Shown: piece by piece, positions 25,360 through 33,138 of the stretch
How positions within the stretch are numbered: position 1 is the first letter of the stretch
Layout: every line of letters begins with the position of its first letter
Source: JACVRW01 sp963803085
GTDB taxonomy: Bacteria > Actinomycetota > Thermoleophilia > Solirubrobacterales > Thermoleophilaceae
NCBI GenBank assembly: GCA_963803085.1
Contig: CAWDLE010000010.1
Coordinates: 372,001 to 436,000, forward strand
Direction: 5' to 3'
DNA length: 64,000 nucleotides
Notes under the pieces: model-generated
The model's input: only the letters and a program-made list of their open reading frames with translations
Database searches by the model: none
What the model was told of the DNA's origin: nothing
Position numbers and translations under genes: made by a program

Positions 25360-25746
25360 CTAGAGCGCGACGATCGCGTCGATCTCGATGTCGGCACCCT
25401 TCGGGAGCGCCGCCACGCCGATCGCCACGCGTGCGGGTGGGTCGTGTCCCTCGAAGAACGATCCGTAGACCTCGTTCACGCGCGCGAAGTCGCCCATGTC
25501 GGTGAGGTAGACGGTGCAGCGGACCGCGTCCGACAGCGACCCCCCGGCCGCCTCGCAGACGGCGGCTAGGTTCTCGAGGCATCGCCGGGCCTGCCCCTCG
25601 ATGTCGTCCTTGATGAGCTCGCCGCTCGAGGGATCCAGCGGGACCTGCCCCGAGCAGAACAGCAGGCTGCCGCTGCGCATCCCCTGGCTGTAGGGGCCGA
25701 TCGCCGCGGGTGCCTGCTCGGTGGAGACTGCCTGTCTTAGTGCCAT
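25360..25746 (-). CDS. RidA-family reactive-intermediate deaminase
   Basis: 128 residues, a complete YjgF/YER057c/UK114 trimer subunit. It contains the family core AIGPYSQGMRSGSLLFCSGQ, ARRCLENLAAVCEAAG, VYLTDMGDFARVNEVY and the closing DPPARVAIGVAALPKGADIEIDAIV, where the Arg contacts the substrate carboxylate. The family hydrolyses 2-aminoacrylate-type enamines released by PLP enzymes. It converges on kynU with no gap and diverges from the protease gene. Confidence 0.92.
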   Translation of the reverse strand: MALRQAVSTEQAPAAIGPYSQGMRSGSLLFCSGQVPLDPSSGELIKDDIEGQARRCLENLAAVCEAAGGSLSDAVRCTVYLTDMGDFARVNEVYGSFFEGHDPPARVAIGVAALPKGADIEIDAIVAL

Positions 25747-25785
25747 GATCGGGCAGCCTATGTGGACGGAAGCGGGGATCGCGTC

Positions 25786-25791
25786 TAGGTT
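25786..25791 (+). promoter_or_regulatory. -10 hexamer of a probable leaderless promoter
   Basis: TAGGTT ends 6 nt before ATG 25798 of the secreted protease gene, with no Shine-Dalgarno in the intervening GGCCGG. Confidence 0.4.
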
Positions 25792-25797
25792 GGCCGG

Positions 25798-26604
25798 ATG
25801 AGGAAGCTCGTGCTGCTGGCCGCCGTGGCGGCGTCGCTCGTTCTCGCGCCGTCCGCCGGCGCCATCACCTTCGGACAGCTCGACGGCAACAGGCATCCGA
25901 GCGTTGGTGTCCTGTTCGCCGACTGGGATCCGGACTCGCCCGGTCTCGAGCTGCTCTGCACCGGAACGCTGATCTCCGCGGAGGACTTCCTCACGGCCTC
26001 GCATTGCACCGAGTTCCTGCCCTCGGTCGGCGTCGATCCGGACGAGATCTTCGTCACCTTCAGTCCCGACCCGCTCAACGCCGACGGCACCCTCAGGAGC
26101 ACGACCAAGCTGCTCCCGGCGACCTACCACACGCATCCGGACTACGGGGTCGGGGGAGATCCGCACGACATCGCGGTCGTCGTTCTCGACTCGCCCTACA
26201 CGAAGGCCACGCCGGCGCGTCTGCCGCGACTCAACCAGTTGGACTCGATGAAACTGAAGGACCAGCGCTTCACAGCCGTCGGATACGGCGACGTCCGGGA
26301 GATCAAGCAGACCGGGCCGAACGCACTCTTCTTCGACGGCAAGCGCCGCTTCGTCACGCAGGGCTTCAACTCGCTGACGAAGGTTTGGCTGAAGCTCGAC
26401 ATGAACCCATCCACCGGCAGCGGTGGCACGTGCTACGGCGACTCCGGCGGCCCGCACTTCCTCGGCGCCGGCGCAAACGAGACGAACCTGCTCGTGGCGC
26501 TCACAGTGACGGGCGACACTCCCTGCCGCTCGACCGACGTCGACTACAGGACGGACACCGCCTCGGCCCGCGAGTTCCTGCGCCAGTTCGTGGCGCTGCC
26601 GTAG
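25798..26604 (+). CDS. Secreted trypsin-like serine protease (S1 family)
   Basis: 268 residues with a Sec signal peptide (MRKLVLLAAVAASLVLAPSAGA, cleavage likely after 22). The catalytic triad is complete: His69 in TASHC, Asp124 in PHDIAVV and Ser216 in CYGDSGGPH. Disulfide candidates include Cys54-Cys70 and Cys212-Cys237-region. An S1 fold with an activation site near the mature N-terminus (ITFGQ) suggests an exported protease. The target is unknown. It stands alone with its own predicted promoter. Confidence 0.9.
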   Translation: MRKLVLLAAVAASLVLAPSAGAITFGQLDGNRHPSVGVLFADWDPDSPGLELLCTGTLISAEDFLTASHCTEFLPSVGVDPDEIFVTFSPDPLNADGTLRSTTKLLPATYHTHPDYGVGGDPHDIAVVVLDSPYTKATPARLPRLNQLDSMKLKDQRFTAVGYGDVREIKQTGPNALFFDGKRRFVTQGFNSLTKVWLKLDMNPSTGSGGTCYGDSGGPHFLGAGANETNLLVALTVTGDTPCRSTDVDYRTDTASAREFLRQFVALP

Positions 26605-26746
26605 CCGAGGCGCTAGCCTCCCTCGTGGACCGTGCTAGGCGGGGAATTAGCGGTGCCCTGTCACCTGCAATCCGCTCTAGCAGGGCTGAATTCCCGTTCG
26701 AGGGGCTTCGGCTCTCGGGGCCAGTACGCCGAGCTGAGGCGTCGAT

Positions 26747-26843
26747 GGCCGGGTCCCACGCGGTGAGCGCTCGCGAACCAGGTCAGATCCGGGAGGAAGC
26801 AGCCTTAAGCGATACCGCTCATGCGCCGTGGGCAAGCCTGGCC
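26747..26843 (+). ncRNA. ffs: Bacterial small SRP RNA (4.5S)
   Basis: The core reads GGTCAGATCCGGGAGGAAGC-AGCC, the conserved Ffh-binding domain IV with a GGGA tetraloop in place of the usual GGAA. The flanks close a long hairpin: GGCC 26747-26750 with 26840-26843, CCCACG with CGTGGG, and TGAGCG with CGCTCA. Length is about 97 nt, the normal 4.5S size. It guides Ffh-mediated membrane targeting. Location upstream of dnaX matches many bacteria. It explains most of the gene-free stretch 26605-26911. Confidence 0.93.
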
Positions 26844-26911
26844 GGAGTCGAAGATCGGCGGGCACGCCCGAGACCGAGTAACAGAGACGGGTGCACGGTC
26901 CACTTTCTTCG

Positions 26912-27301
26912 ATGAGCCCCACCGACGTCGTACTCAAGATGGCGCAGCGCTGGAATGATGGCGACATCGAGGGCATGCTCGAGCTGTACCACGAGGATGT
27001 CGTGATGACGCCATCCCCGGATTGGCTGGAAACCGTGCAGCTGAAGGGAAAGGACGCTTTTCGGAAGAACACCGAGGAGTGGCTCGGCACATGGGGGTCG
27101 GTGGAGATGGAGACCGGCGAGGTGGAAACCTTTGGCGACCGCGTGGTCGCACACGGCCACTGGCGTACGACCGGTCGTATGAGTGGGCTCGAGGGACAGA
27201 TGCCGATTCACGTGGTGTTCACGGTGAGGGATGGGAGAATCGCTCACCTTGAGTGGTGTGCCGATCACGAAAGCGCCCTCGCCGCCGCTAGCGACGCCTG
27301 A
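26912..27301 (+). CDS. NTF2/SnoaL-like protein
   Basis: 129 residues from ATG 26912. The NTF2 pattern is clear (VVLKMAQRWNDGDIEGMLEL, YHEDVVMTPSPDW, KDAFRKNTEEWLGTWGSVEM, TVRDGRIAHLEWCADHESAL). It lacks the MSQENV start of the other SnoaL proteins and belongs to a different branch. The stop lies 44 nt inside the predicted start of the pyruvate dehydrogenase gene. Ligand or reaction unknown. Confidence 0.8.
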   Translation: MSPTDVVLKMAQRWNDGDIEGMLELYHEDVVMTPSPDWLETVQLKGKDAFRKNTEEWLGTWGSVEMETGEVETFGDRVVAHGHWRTTGRMSGLEGQMPIHVVFTVRDGRIAHLEWCADHESALAAASDA

Positions 27302-29562
27302 CCTCGAGACACTCGAGGCCGTACAGCGGCGGGTGCTCTGGCTCGCCACCGCGATCGTCCATCACGCCAACCGCGTGCGTGAGAACAGCTCGGGGGTGAA
27401 GGTCGGCGGCCACCAGGCGTCGAGCGCCTCGATGGTGAGCCTGATGACGGCGCTCTGGTTCTCCGAGCTGCGCGCGGAGGACCGCGTGTCGGTGAAGCCG
27501 CACGCCTCGCCCGTGTTGCACGCGATCAACTACCTGCTCGGCCGGCTCGAGCAGCCGTACCTCGAGTCGCTGCGCGCGTTCGGAGGGCTCCAGAGCTACC
27601 CGAGCCGGACGAAGGACCCGGATCCGGTCGACTACTCCACCGGCTCCGTCGGCATCGGCGCCACCGCGCCGATCTGGGGCGCCGTGGCGCGCCGCTATCT
27701 GGAGCACCACCGCTTCGAGGCGCCGGCGCGGGGCCGGCAGATCGCGTTGCTCGGCGACGCGGAGCTCGACGAGGGCGCCGTCTGGGAGGCGATCGCCGAC
27801 CCGTGGGTGGCGCGCCTCGGCGAGGTGCTGTGGGTGGTGGACCTGAACCGCCAGTCGCTCGACCGCGTGGTGCCCGACATCGCATTCGGCCGCCTGGCCG
27901 GGATGTTCGAGGCGGCCGGCTGGCAGGTGATCACCGTCAAGTACGGCCGCAGGCTCGAGAGCCTTTTCGAGCGCCCGGGCGGTGATGGCCTGCGGCGTCG
28001 CATCGACGAGATGCCGAACGAGGAGTACCAGCGCCTCCTGCGTGCCGAGCCGCAGGAGCTGCGCGAGCGCCTCCCGGGTCGAAGTGCCGAGCTGGGTGCC
28101 CTAACCGCCGAGCTCTCGCGACGACGAGCTGCGCGCCGCTTTCCGCGACCTGGGCGGCCATGACGTGGCCAAGCTGATCGAGGCGTACCGCGACGTTCAA
28201 CACGACCGGCCGAGCGTGATCTTCGCCTACACCATCAAGGGATGGTCATTGCCAATCGAGGGCCACCCGGAGAATCACTCCGCGCTCCTGACGAACGAGC
28301 AGTTCGCGGAGCTGGCGAACGGGCTCGGCACCGACCCAGCCGACCCGTGGGCGCCCTTCGACCCGGCGAGCCCGGAGGGCGAGCTGGCAGCCGCTGCGGC
28401 CACCGCGCTTGCGCGCGATGACCCGGAGCCGCGCACGCCGCCCGAGGTGCCGACCGCGCTCGGGCGCACGCACCGCGGCAAGGAGTCGACACAGCAGGCG
28501 TTCGGCCGCTTCTTCGTGGACCTGGTGCACGATGCCCCCGAGGTGGCCGAGCGGGTGGTCACGGTCAGCCCCGACGTGGCCAGCTCGACCAACCTGGGCG
28601 GCTGGATCAACAAGTCGGGCATCTGGTCGGTGGGCGAGCGGCGCGACTGGTTCGCGGACGACCCGCAGACGCTCGTGCACTGGCACGAGACCACCGGCGG
28701 CCGCCACATCGAGTTGGGCATCGCCGAGACGAACCTCGTCGGCCTCCTCGGCGAGCTCGGCGCCACCTGGAGCCGCTACGGCCAGCCGTTGCTCCCGATC
28801 GGCACGATCTACGACCCGTTCGTGGGCCGCGCGCTCGAGCCGTGGTCGTTCGGCATCTATGCCGGGGGCCAGTCGATCCTGATCGGCACGCCGTCCGGGG
28901 TGTCGCTGGCGCCCGAGGGCGGCGCGCACCAGTCGATCGTCACGCCGTCGATCGGGATCGGCCAGCCGGGCTGCACCTTCTGGGAGCCGGCCTTCGGGCA
29001 GGACCTCGAGTGGACGCTGCTCCAAGCCCTCTCTCGCCTAGGGCGGCCCGACGGAGAGTCGGCCTACTTCCGGCTCTCCACTCGCCCGCTCGACCAGGCC
29101 CTCGCCGGCGGCGACACATCGGATGAGCGCCGAGAGCTCGTGCTCGCGGGCGGCTATCCGCTGCGGCGCGCCAAGGGGAAGCCGGCGGTCGTGCTCGCCG
29201 GAATGGGAGCGGTGATTCCGGAGCTGCTGCGCGCGGCGGACACCCTGGGCGAGGACGCCGAGGTGATCTGCGTGACTAGCGCCGATCTCCTGCAGCGCGC
29301 ATTCCGCGCGCGCTCGGGGTTCGGCGAGCATCCCACTGAGATTCTCGATCAGCTGTTCCCCGCGGACCGTGCGGCGCCGATGGTCACGGTCCTGGACGGG
29401 GATCCGAACGCGCTCTCGTTCCTCGGGGCCGTGAACGCCGTGCCGGTCACCACGCTGGGCGTCACGCGCTTCGGGCAGTCCGGCGATCTCGAGGACGTGT
29501 ACCGCCACCACGAGATCGACGCCGAGACGATCGTCGGCGCGGCGCTGGACCTGCTGGGCTAG
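27258..29562 (+). pseudogene. Pyruvate dehydrogenase E1 (transketolase-like, homodimeric type), frameshifted
   Basis: ThDP enzyme of about 767 residues when corrected. The N-terminal half has KVGGHQASSASMVSLMTALW and the ThDP/Mg motif region GDAELDEGAVWEAIADP ... VVDLNRQSLDR. The second half carries the Pyr domain (HIELGIAETNLVGLLGELG, GVSLAPEGGAHQSI) and C-terminal domain. The frame breaks at 28116-28120 (TCGCGACGACGAG): removing one base restores SDDELRAAFRDLGGHDV, and the total is 3n+1. As written, translation stops at 28163. GTG 27258 overlaps the preceding gene. Either an assembly indel or inactivation of a central enzyme; error seems likelier because the downstream half is perfectly preserved. 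Confidence 0.85.
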
Positions 29563-30287
29563 CGCCCGGCCACGTCGAGGAAGGCCGCGACGACGGTCGG
29601 GTCGAAGGCACTGCCCGAGCCCGCGCGGATCAGGTCGATCCCCTCGTCGCGTGGCAGTGCATGCGCGTGGAAGCGCTCGCTCGTGACGGCGTCGAAGACG
29701 TCGGCCACCGCGGCGATGCGCGCGAACAGAGAGGTTTCCTCCCCGATCAGGCCACCGGGATAGCCGGACCCGTTCCAGCGCTCATGGTGTGAGCGCACGA
29801 CGGACTTGGCGGGCGCCGAGATCGTGTCGTCACGGAGGAACTCGAGCCCCCGCAGGGTGTGCTGCATCATCAGCTCCCACTCGTCAGGCGCGAGCGGGCC
29901 GGGGTGGTACACGAGGCTGGGCGGCAGCGCGAGCTTGCCGATGTCCTGGAGGAAGAGGCCGGCGGCGAGTTCGTGCAGGGACTCCTCCGGCGCCAGCCTG
30001 CGTCCGATCGCAAGGCCGAGCACCGTCGCGTTGATCGAGTGCTCGACGAGGTAGAGGGCCGGTCCGGCACCGTTCGTTGCGACCACGGCGTCGTCGTGCG
30101 CCAGCACCTCGTCCGCGATGCGGCCGGCCACATCCCTGAGCTCGGCGAGGATCTCGTGCGGGAGCAGCGTGCCCGGCATGACGGCGGCCTCTTCGAACGC
30201 GCGGGCCAGCGCGGCGCGTGCGTGGTCACGCGTCGCGAGCGACAGGGGTAGCGGAGTCTGGGCCTCCACACCTACTTTTATCGGCAT
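29559..30287 (-). CDS. HD-GYP-like domain protein with altered HD motif
   Basis: 242 residues. It follows the HD-GYP (c-di-GMP phosphodiesterase) layout: His83 in VEHSINATVLGLAIG, then LFLQDIGKLALPPS, His143 in QHTLRGLEFLRD, His167-His168 in SHHERWNGSGYPGGL with an intact GYP (175-177), and DVFDAVTSERFHA. The first metal motif is Gln114-Asp115 instead of His-Asp, so hydrolysis may be impaired or the protein may bind c-di-GMP. There is no receiver domain. Its stop overlaps the convergent E1 stop by 4 nt. Confidence 0.85.
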   Translation of the reverse strand: MPIKVGVEAQTPLPLSLATRDHARAALARAFEEAAVMPGTLLPHEILAELRDVAGRIADEVLAHDDAVVATNGAGPALYLVEHSINATVLGLAIGRRLAPEESLHELAAGLFLQDIGKLALPPSLVYHPGPLAPDEWELMMQHTLRGLEFLRDDTISAPAKSVVRSHHERWNGSGYPGGLIGEETSLFARIAAVADVFDAVTSERFHAHALPRDEGIDLIRAGSGSAFDPTVVAAFLDVAGR

Positions 30288-30316
30288 TCCTGCCTCCGGC
30301 CCAAGCGGTGGTTAGC

Positions 30317-31966
30317 ATGGAACGACCGATGCTCTCGCTCTACCGACGCCACCGCCCGAGGACTTTTGACTCGGTGATGGGCCAGGAGCACATCGTCAAG
30401 ACGCTCCGAAACGCGATCGCCCTCGACAAGGTGCATCACGCCTATCTGTTCGTCGGATCGCGCGGAACAGGGAAGACGTCGATGGCGAAGCTGCTGGCCT
30501 GCGCCCTGAACGCCGAGGGGGGCGCGAACGCCGATTTCGACCCCGAGACGCCCACCTCGCGTGCGATCCTGAACGGGACTTCCCTCGACGTGGTCGAGAT
30601 GGATGCCGCCTCGAACAACTCGGTGGACGACATCCGCGAGCTGCGCGAGAACGTGGCGCTCGCGCCGATGCAGGGCGGCAAGCGCGTGTACATCCTCGAT
30701 GAGGCGCACATGCTCACCACCGCGGCGTGGAACGCGTTCCTGAAGACGCTCGAGGAGCCGCCGGCGCACGTCGTCTTCGTGCTCGCCACGACCGAGGCGC
30801 ACAAGGTGCCCGCCACGATCATCGACCGCTGTCACCGCTTCGACTTCCAGCGCCCGTCGCTCGAGCAGATCGCCGCCGTGCTGCGACGGGTGGCAGCCGA
30901 GGAGGGGATCGAGGTACCGGACCCGGCCGTCGGGATGCTCGCGCGCGCGGCCACCGGCAGCTTCCGCGACGCGCTCGGCACGCTCGAGCAGCTCGTCACG
31001 TACGGCGGCAACGAGGTGAAGCTCGACGACGTGCTCGAGATCCTCGGCGTGGCGGATGCGGAGTTGGTGCTCTCGGCCGGTGAGGCCCTCGCGAACCGGG
31101 ATCCGAAGGCCGCGCTTCTCACCGTGCAGTCGCTGTCCGAGTCCGGGCGCGACTTCACGCAGTTCATGCGCGATCTCTCGGCCCACCTGCGCCACCTCTT
31201 CGTGGTCCAGACGATCGGACACGTGCCGGACTCGTTCTCGGTTGCGGCCGAGCAGACGGATCGCCTCGCGGACCAGGCCGGGCGGATGTCCCAGGGAGAG
31301 ATCCTGCGCGCGATCGACTTCCTCGCCGGTGCGATCGCGGCCGTGAAGGACGGCAGCGAGCCGCGCCTCCAGCTCGAGATGGCTCTGCTGAAGGCCACCC
31401 AGCCGCAGGCGGACCTGTCGCTCCAGGCGCTGATGTTCCGGATCGATCAGCTGGAGCGCGCTTCGGGCGTGGCGCCTGAGGAAGCGGCGCCTGCGCCGGC
31501 GGTCCAACGGCAAGCACCGAAGGGCAGCACCGCGGCGGCGGTCGCGGTGGAGGCCCAGGCACAGCCCCAGTCTCAGCCCCAGGCGCAGCCGGTCGGGTCG
31601 ATCGAGCTCGGGCAGATCGTCTCCCTGTGGCCTGCGGTCGCCGAAGCCATCGGCGAAGAGAACGGCATGCTGAGCGCCGCGCTCTCCGCCGCCACTCCGA
31701 CCGCTCTCGAGGCGGACCGTCTCACGATCGCCTTTCCCTCCGATGCCGCCTTCGTGAAGAAGAAGGCCGAGCAGGGGCGTGAGCTGGTCGCTGGCGCCGT
31801 GCGCGGGCTCACCGGCCACGCCGTCTCGCTCAACTTCGAGCTGAGCGATGCGGTCACGCCCCCCGCAGGAGCCGCAACCCTCGATCACGAGCAGCTGATA
31901 GAGCGCCTCCGGGCCGAGTTCGGCGCCGAGGAAGTCTTCGAAGAACCCGATGAGGAGAGCAACTGA
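30317..31966 (+). CDS. dnaX: DNA polymerase III subunit gamma/tau
   Basis: 549 residues from ATG 30317 (ATG 30329 possible). Clamp-loader AAA+ ATPase: Walker A GSRGTGKTS (48-56), DEXH-like YILDEAHMLTTAAWNAFLKTLEEPP, sensor 1 VFVLATTEAHKVP, SRF arginine finger region and sensor 2 GSFRDALGTLEQL. The Cys4 zinc module normally inserted before the DVVEMDAASN strand is absent (only Cys62 between 57 and 95). A Gln/Pro/Ala linker (about 395-430) precedes a tau-like C-terminal domain. It overlaps ebfC by one base. Confidence 0.95.
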   Translation: MERPMLSLYRRHRPRTFDSVMGQEHIVKTLRNAIALDKVHHAYLFVGSRGTGKTSMAKLLACALNAEGGANADFDPETPTSRAILNGTSLDVVEMDAASNNSVDDIRELRENVALAPMQGGKRVYILDEAHMLTTAAWNAFLKTLEEPPAHVVFVLATTEAHKVPATIIDRCHRFDFQRPSLEQIAAVLRRVAAEEGIEVPDPAVGMLARAATGSFRDALGTLEQLVTYGGNEVKLDDVLEILGVADAELVLSAGEALANRDPKAALLTVQSLSESGRDFTQFMRDLSAHLRHLFVVQTIGHVPDSFSVAAEQTDRLADQAGRMSQGEILRAIDFLAGAIAAVKDGSEPRLQLEMALLKATQPQADLSLQALMFRIDQLERASGVAPEEAAPAPAVQRQAPKGSTAAAVAVEAQAQPQSQPQAQPVGSIELGQIVSLWPAVAEAIGEENGMLSAALSAATPTALEADRLTIAFPSDAAFVKKKAEQGRELVAGAVRGLTGHAVSLNFELSDAVTPPAGAATLDHEQLIERLRAEFGAEEVFEEPDEESN

Positions 31967-32307
31967 TGGGTCAGCCGAACCTGAACCAGATGATGAAGCA
32001 GGTCCAGAAGATGCAGGCCGACATGGCCAAGGCTCAGGAGGAGCTGAAGAACGAGGTCGTGGAGGCCAGCGCCGGCGGCGGCATGGTCACGGTGAAGATC
32101 AGCGGCGAGCTCGAGCTGAAGGAGCTCCGGATCGACCCCGAGGCGGTGGACCCCGAGGACGTCGAGATGCTCCAGGACCTGGTCCAGGCCGCGGTGAACG
32201 AGGCGATCCGCTCAGCGCAGGAGCTGGCGGCCTCGAAGATGAACGCGGCGGCTGGCGGACTGGGCGGCCCAGGTGGTCTGGGCGGGCTCGGGATCCCCGG
32301 GCTCTAG
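31966..32307 (+). CDS. ebfC: YbaB/EbfC nucleoid-associated protein
   Basis: 113 residues: NLNQMMKQVQKMQADMAKAQ helix, the beta core VVEASAGGGMVTVKISGELEL and DPEDVEMLQDLVQAAVNEAI, then a flexible Gly/Leu tail. It binds DNA as a tweezer-shaped dimer. ATG overlaps the dnaX stop (TGATG), and recR follows, the classical dnaX-ebfC-recR arrangement. Confidence 0.93.
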   Translation: MGQPNLNQMMKQVQKMQADMAKAQEELKNEVVEASAGGGMVTVKISGELELKELRIDPEAVDPEDVEMLQDLVQAAVNEAIRSAQELAASKMNAAAGGLGGPGGLGGLGIPGL

Positions 32308-32353
32308 GCCGCGCCGCCCAGGGCGGCGCACGACGGGCATTGAAGAGGGGACC

Positions 32354-32421
32354 TATCGCGATTATCCGCGATATACACGGTTAATCGCGATAACCCCCAC
32401 CTCCTTCACCGCTGCTGTAAG
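32354..32421 (+). promoter_or_regulatory. Hairpin plus 19-nt conserved block upstream of recR
   Basis: An 11-nt inverted repeat, TATCGCGATTA (32354-32364) and TAATCGCGATA (32382-32392), encloses a related third half-site (TATCCGCGATA). Ten nt downstream is a 19-nt sequence ending GCTGCTGTAAG (32403-32421) that is repeated exactly at 48377-48395, also just after a strong hairpin. The function is unknown. Confidence 0.6.
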
Positions 32422-32461
32422 CGCTCGCACCCGGCGGACCTGAATCAGCCGCCCCCACGGC

Positions 32462-32467
32462 TAGCCT
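32462..32467 (+). promoter_or_regulatory. -10 hexamer of a probable leaderless promoter for recR
   Basis: TAGCCT ends 9 nt before the TTG start at 32477; no Shine-Dalgarno intervenes. A separate promoter would allow recR to be expressed apart from dnaX-ebfC. Confidence 0.5.
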
Positions 32468-32476
32468 CTGTCGTTC

Positions 32477-33079
32477 TTGTTCGCAGCACCCGTCAACCGG
32501 CTCATCACCGAGCTCGCTCGCCTGCCCGGGATCGGGCAGCGCACCGCGCAGCGGCTGGCTTTCCACATTCTCAGCGTCTCCGAGGAGGAGGCGCTCGGGC
32601 TGGCCGACGCCATTCGTGAGGTGAAGGCCACGGTGGGCCAGTGCGAGGTCTGCTTCAACCTCGCCACGGAGGCCACCTGCCGGATTTGCCAGGACGAGCG
32701 GCGCGAGCCGGCCACGCTCTGTGTGGTGGAGCAGCCCAGCGACGTGATCCCGATCGAGCGCTCCGGGGAGTTCCAGGGTCGCTATCACGTGCTCGGCGGT
32801 GCGCTGTCGCCGATCGACGGCGTGGATCCCGAGGATCTGCACGTGTCCGAGCTACTCGGGCGTGTGGACAACGGCGCCGGCATCCGCGAGGTCGTGATCG
32901 CCACCAACGCCACGACCACGGGCGAGGCCACGGCCCTCTACCTCGCCGACGCCCTGCGCGAACGTGCGCCGGATGTGGTGGTCACGCGCCTGGCGAGCGG
33001 GCTGCCGGTGGGATCCGACCTCGAGTACGCGGACGAGATCACGCTCGGGCGCGCGCTCCGGGGTCGTCAGGCGATCTAG
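32477..33079 (+). CDS. recR: Recombination protein RecR
   Basis: 200 residues from TTG 32477 (MFAAPVNRLITELARLPGIG). It has the helix-hairpin-helix LPGIGQRTAQRLAFHIL, the Cys4 zinc finger Cys56, 59, 68, 71 (CEVC ... CRIC), the Toprim domain (LCVVEQPSDVIPIE, LGGALSPIDGVDPEDL) and a C-terminal Walker-like region. RecR loads RecA at gaps with RecO. Complete in length and motifs. Confidence 0.95.
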   Translation: MFAAPVNRLITELARLPGIGQRTAQRLAFHILSVSEEEALGLADAIREVKATVGQCEVCFNLATEATCRICQDERREPATLCVVEQPSDVIPIERSGEFQGRYHVLGGALSPIDGVDPEDLHVSELLGRVDNGAGIREVVIATNATTTGEATALYLADALRERAPDVVVTRLASGLPVGSDLEYADEITLGRALRGRQAI

Positions 33080-33138
33080 GGGGAGCCGCAACCGCGGCGC
33101 TGCTTGCGCCGCCTGGCGCGGGGCGGGAGGATGGGCGC

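Noticed and set aside
30278..31888. 536-codon open frame antisense to dnaX
   Set aside because: It is a GC-rich shadow: His/Arg/Asp-rich translation with no family motif, and the plus-strand dnaX is certain.
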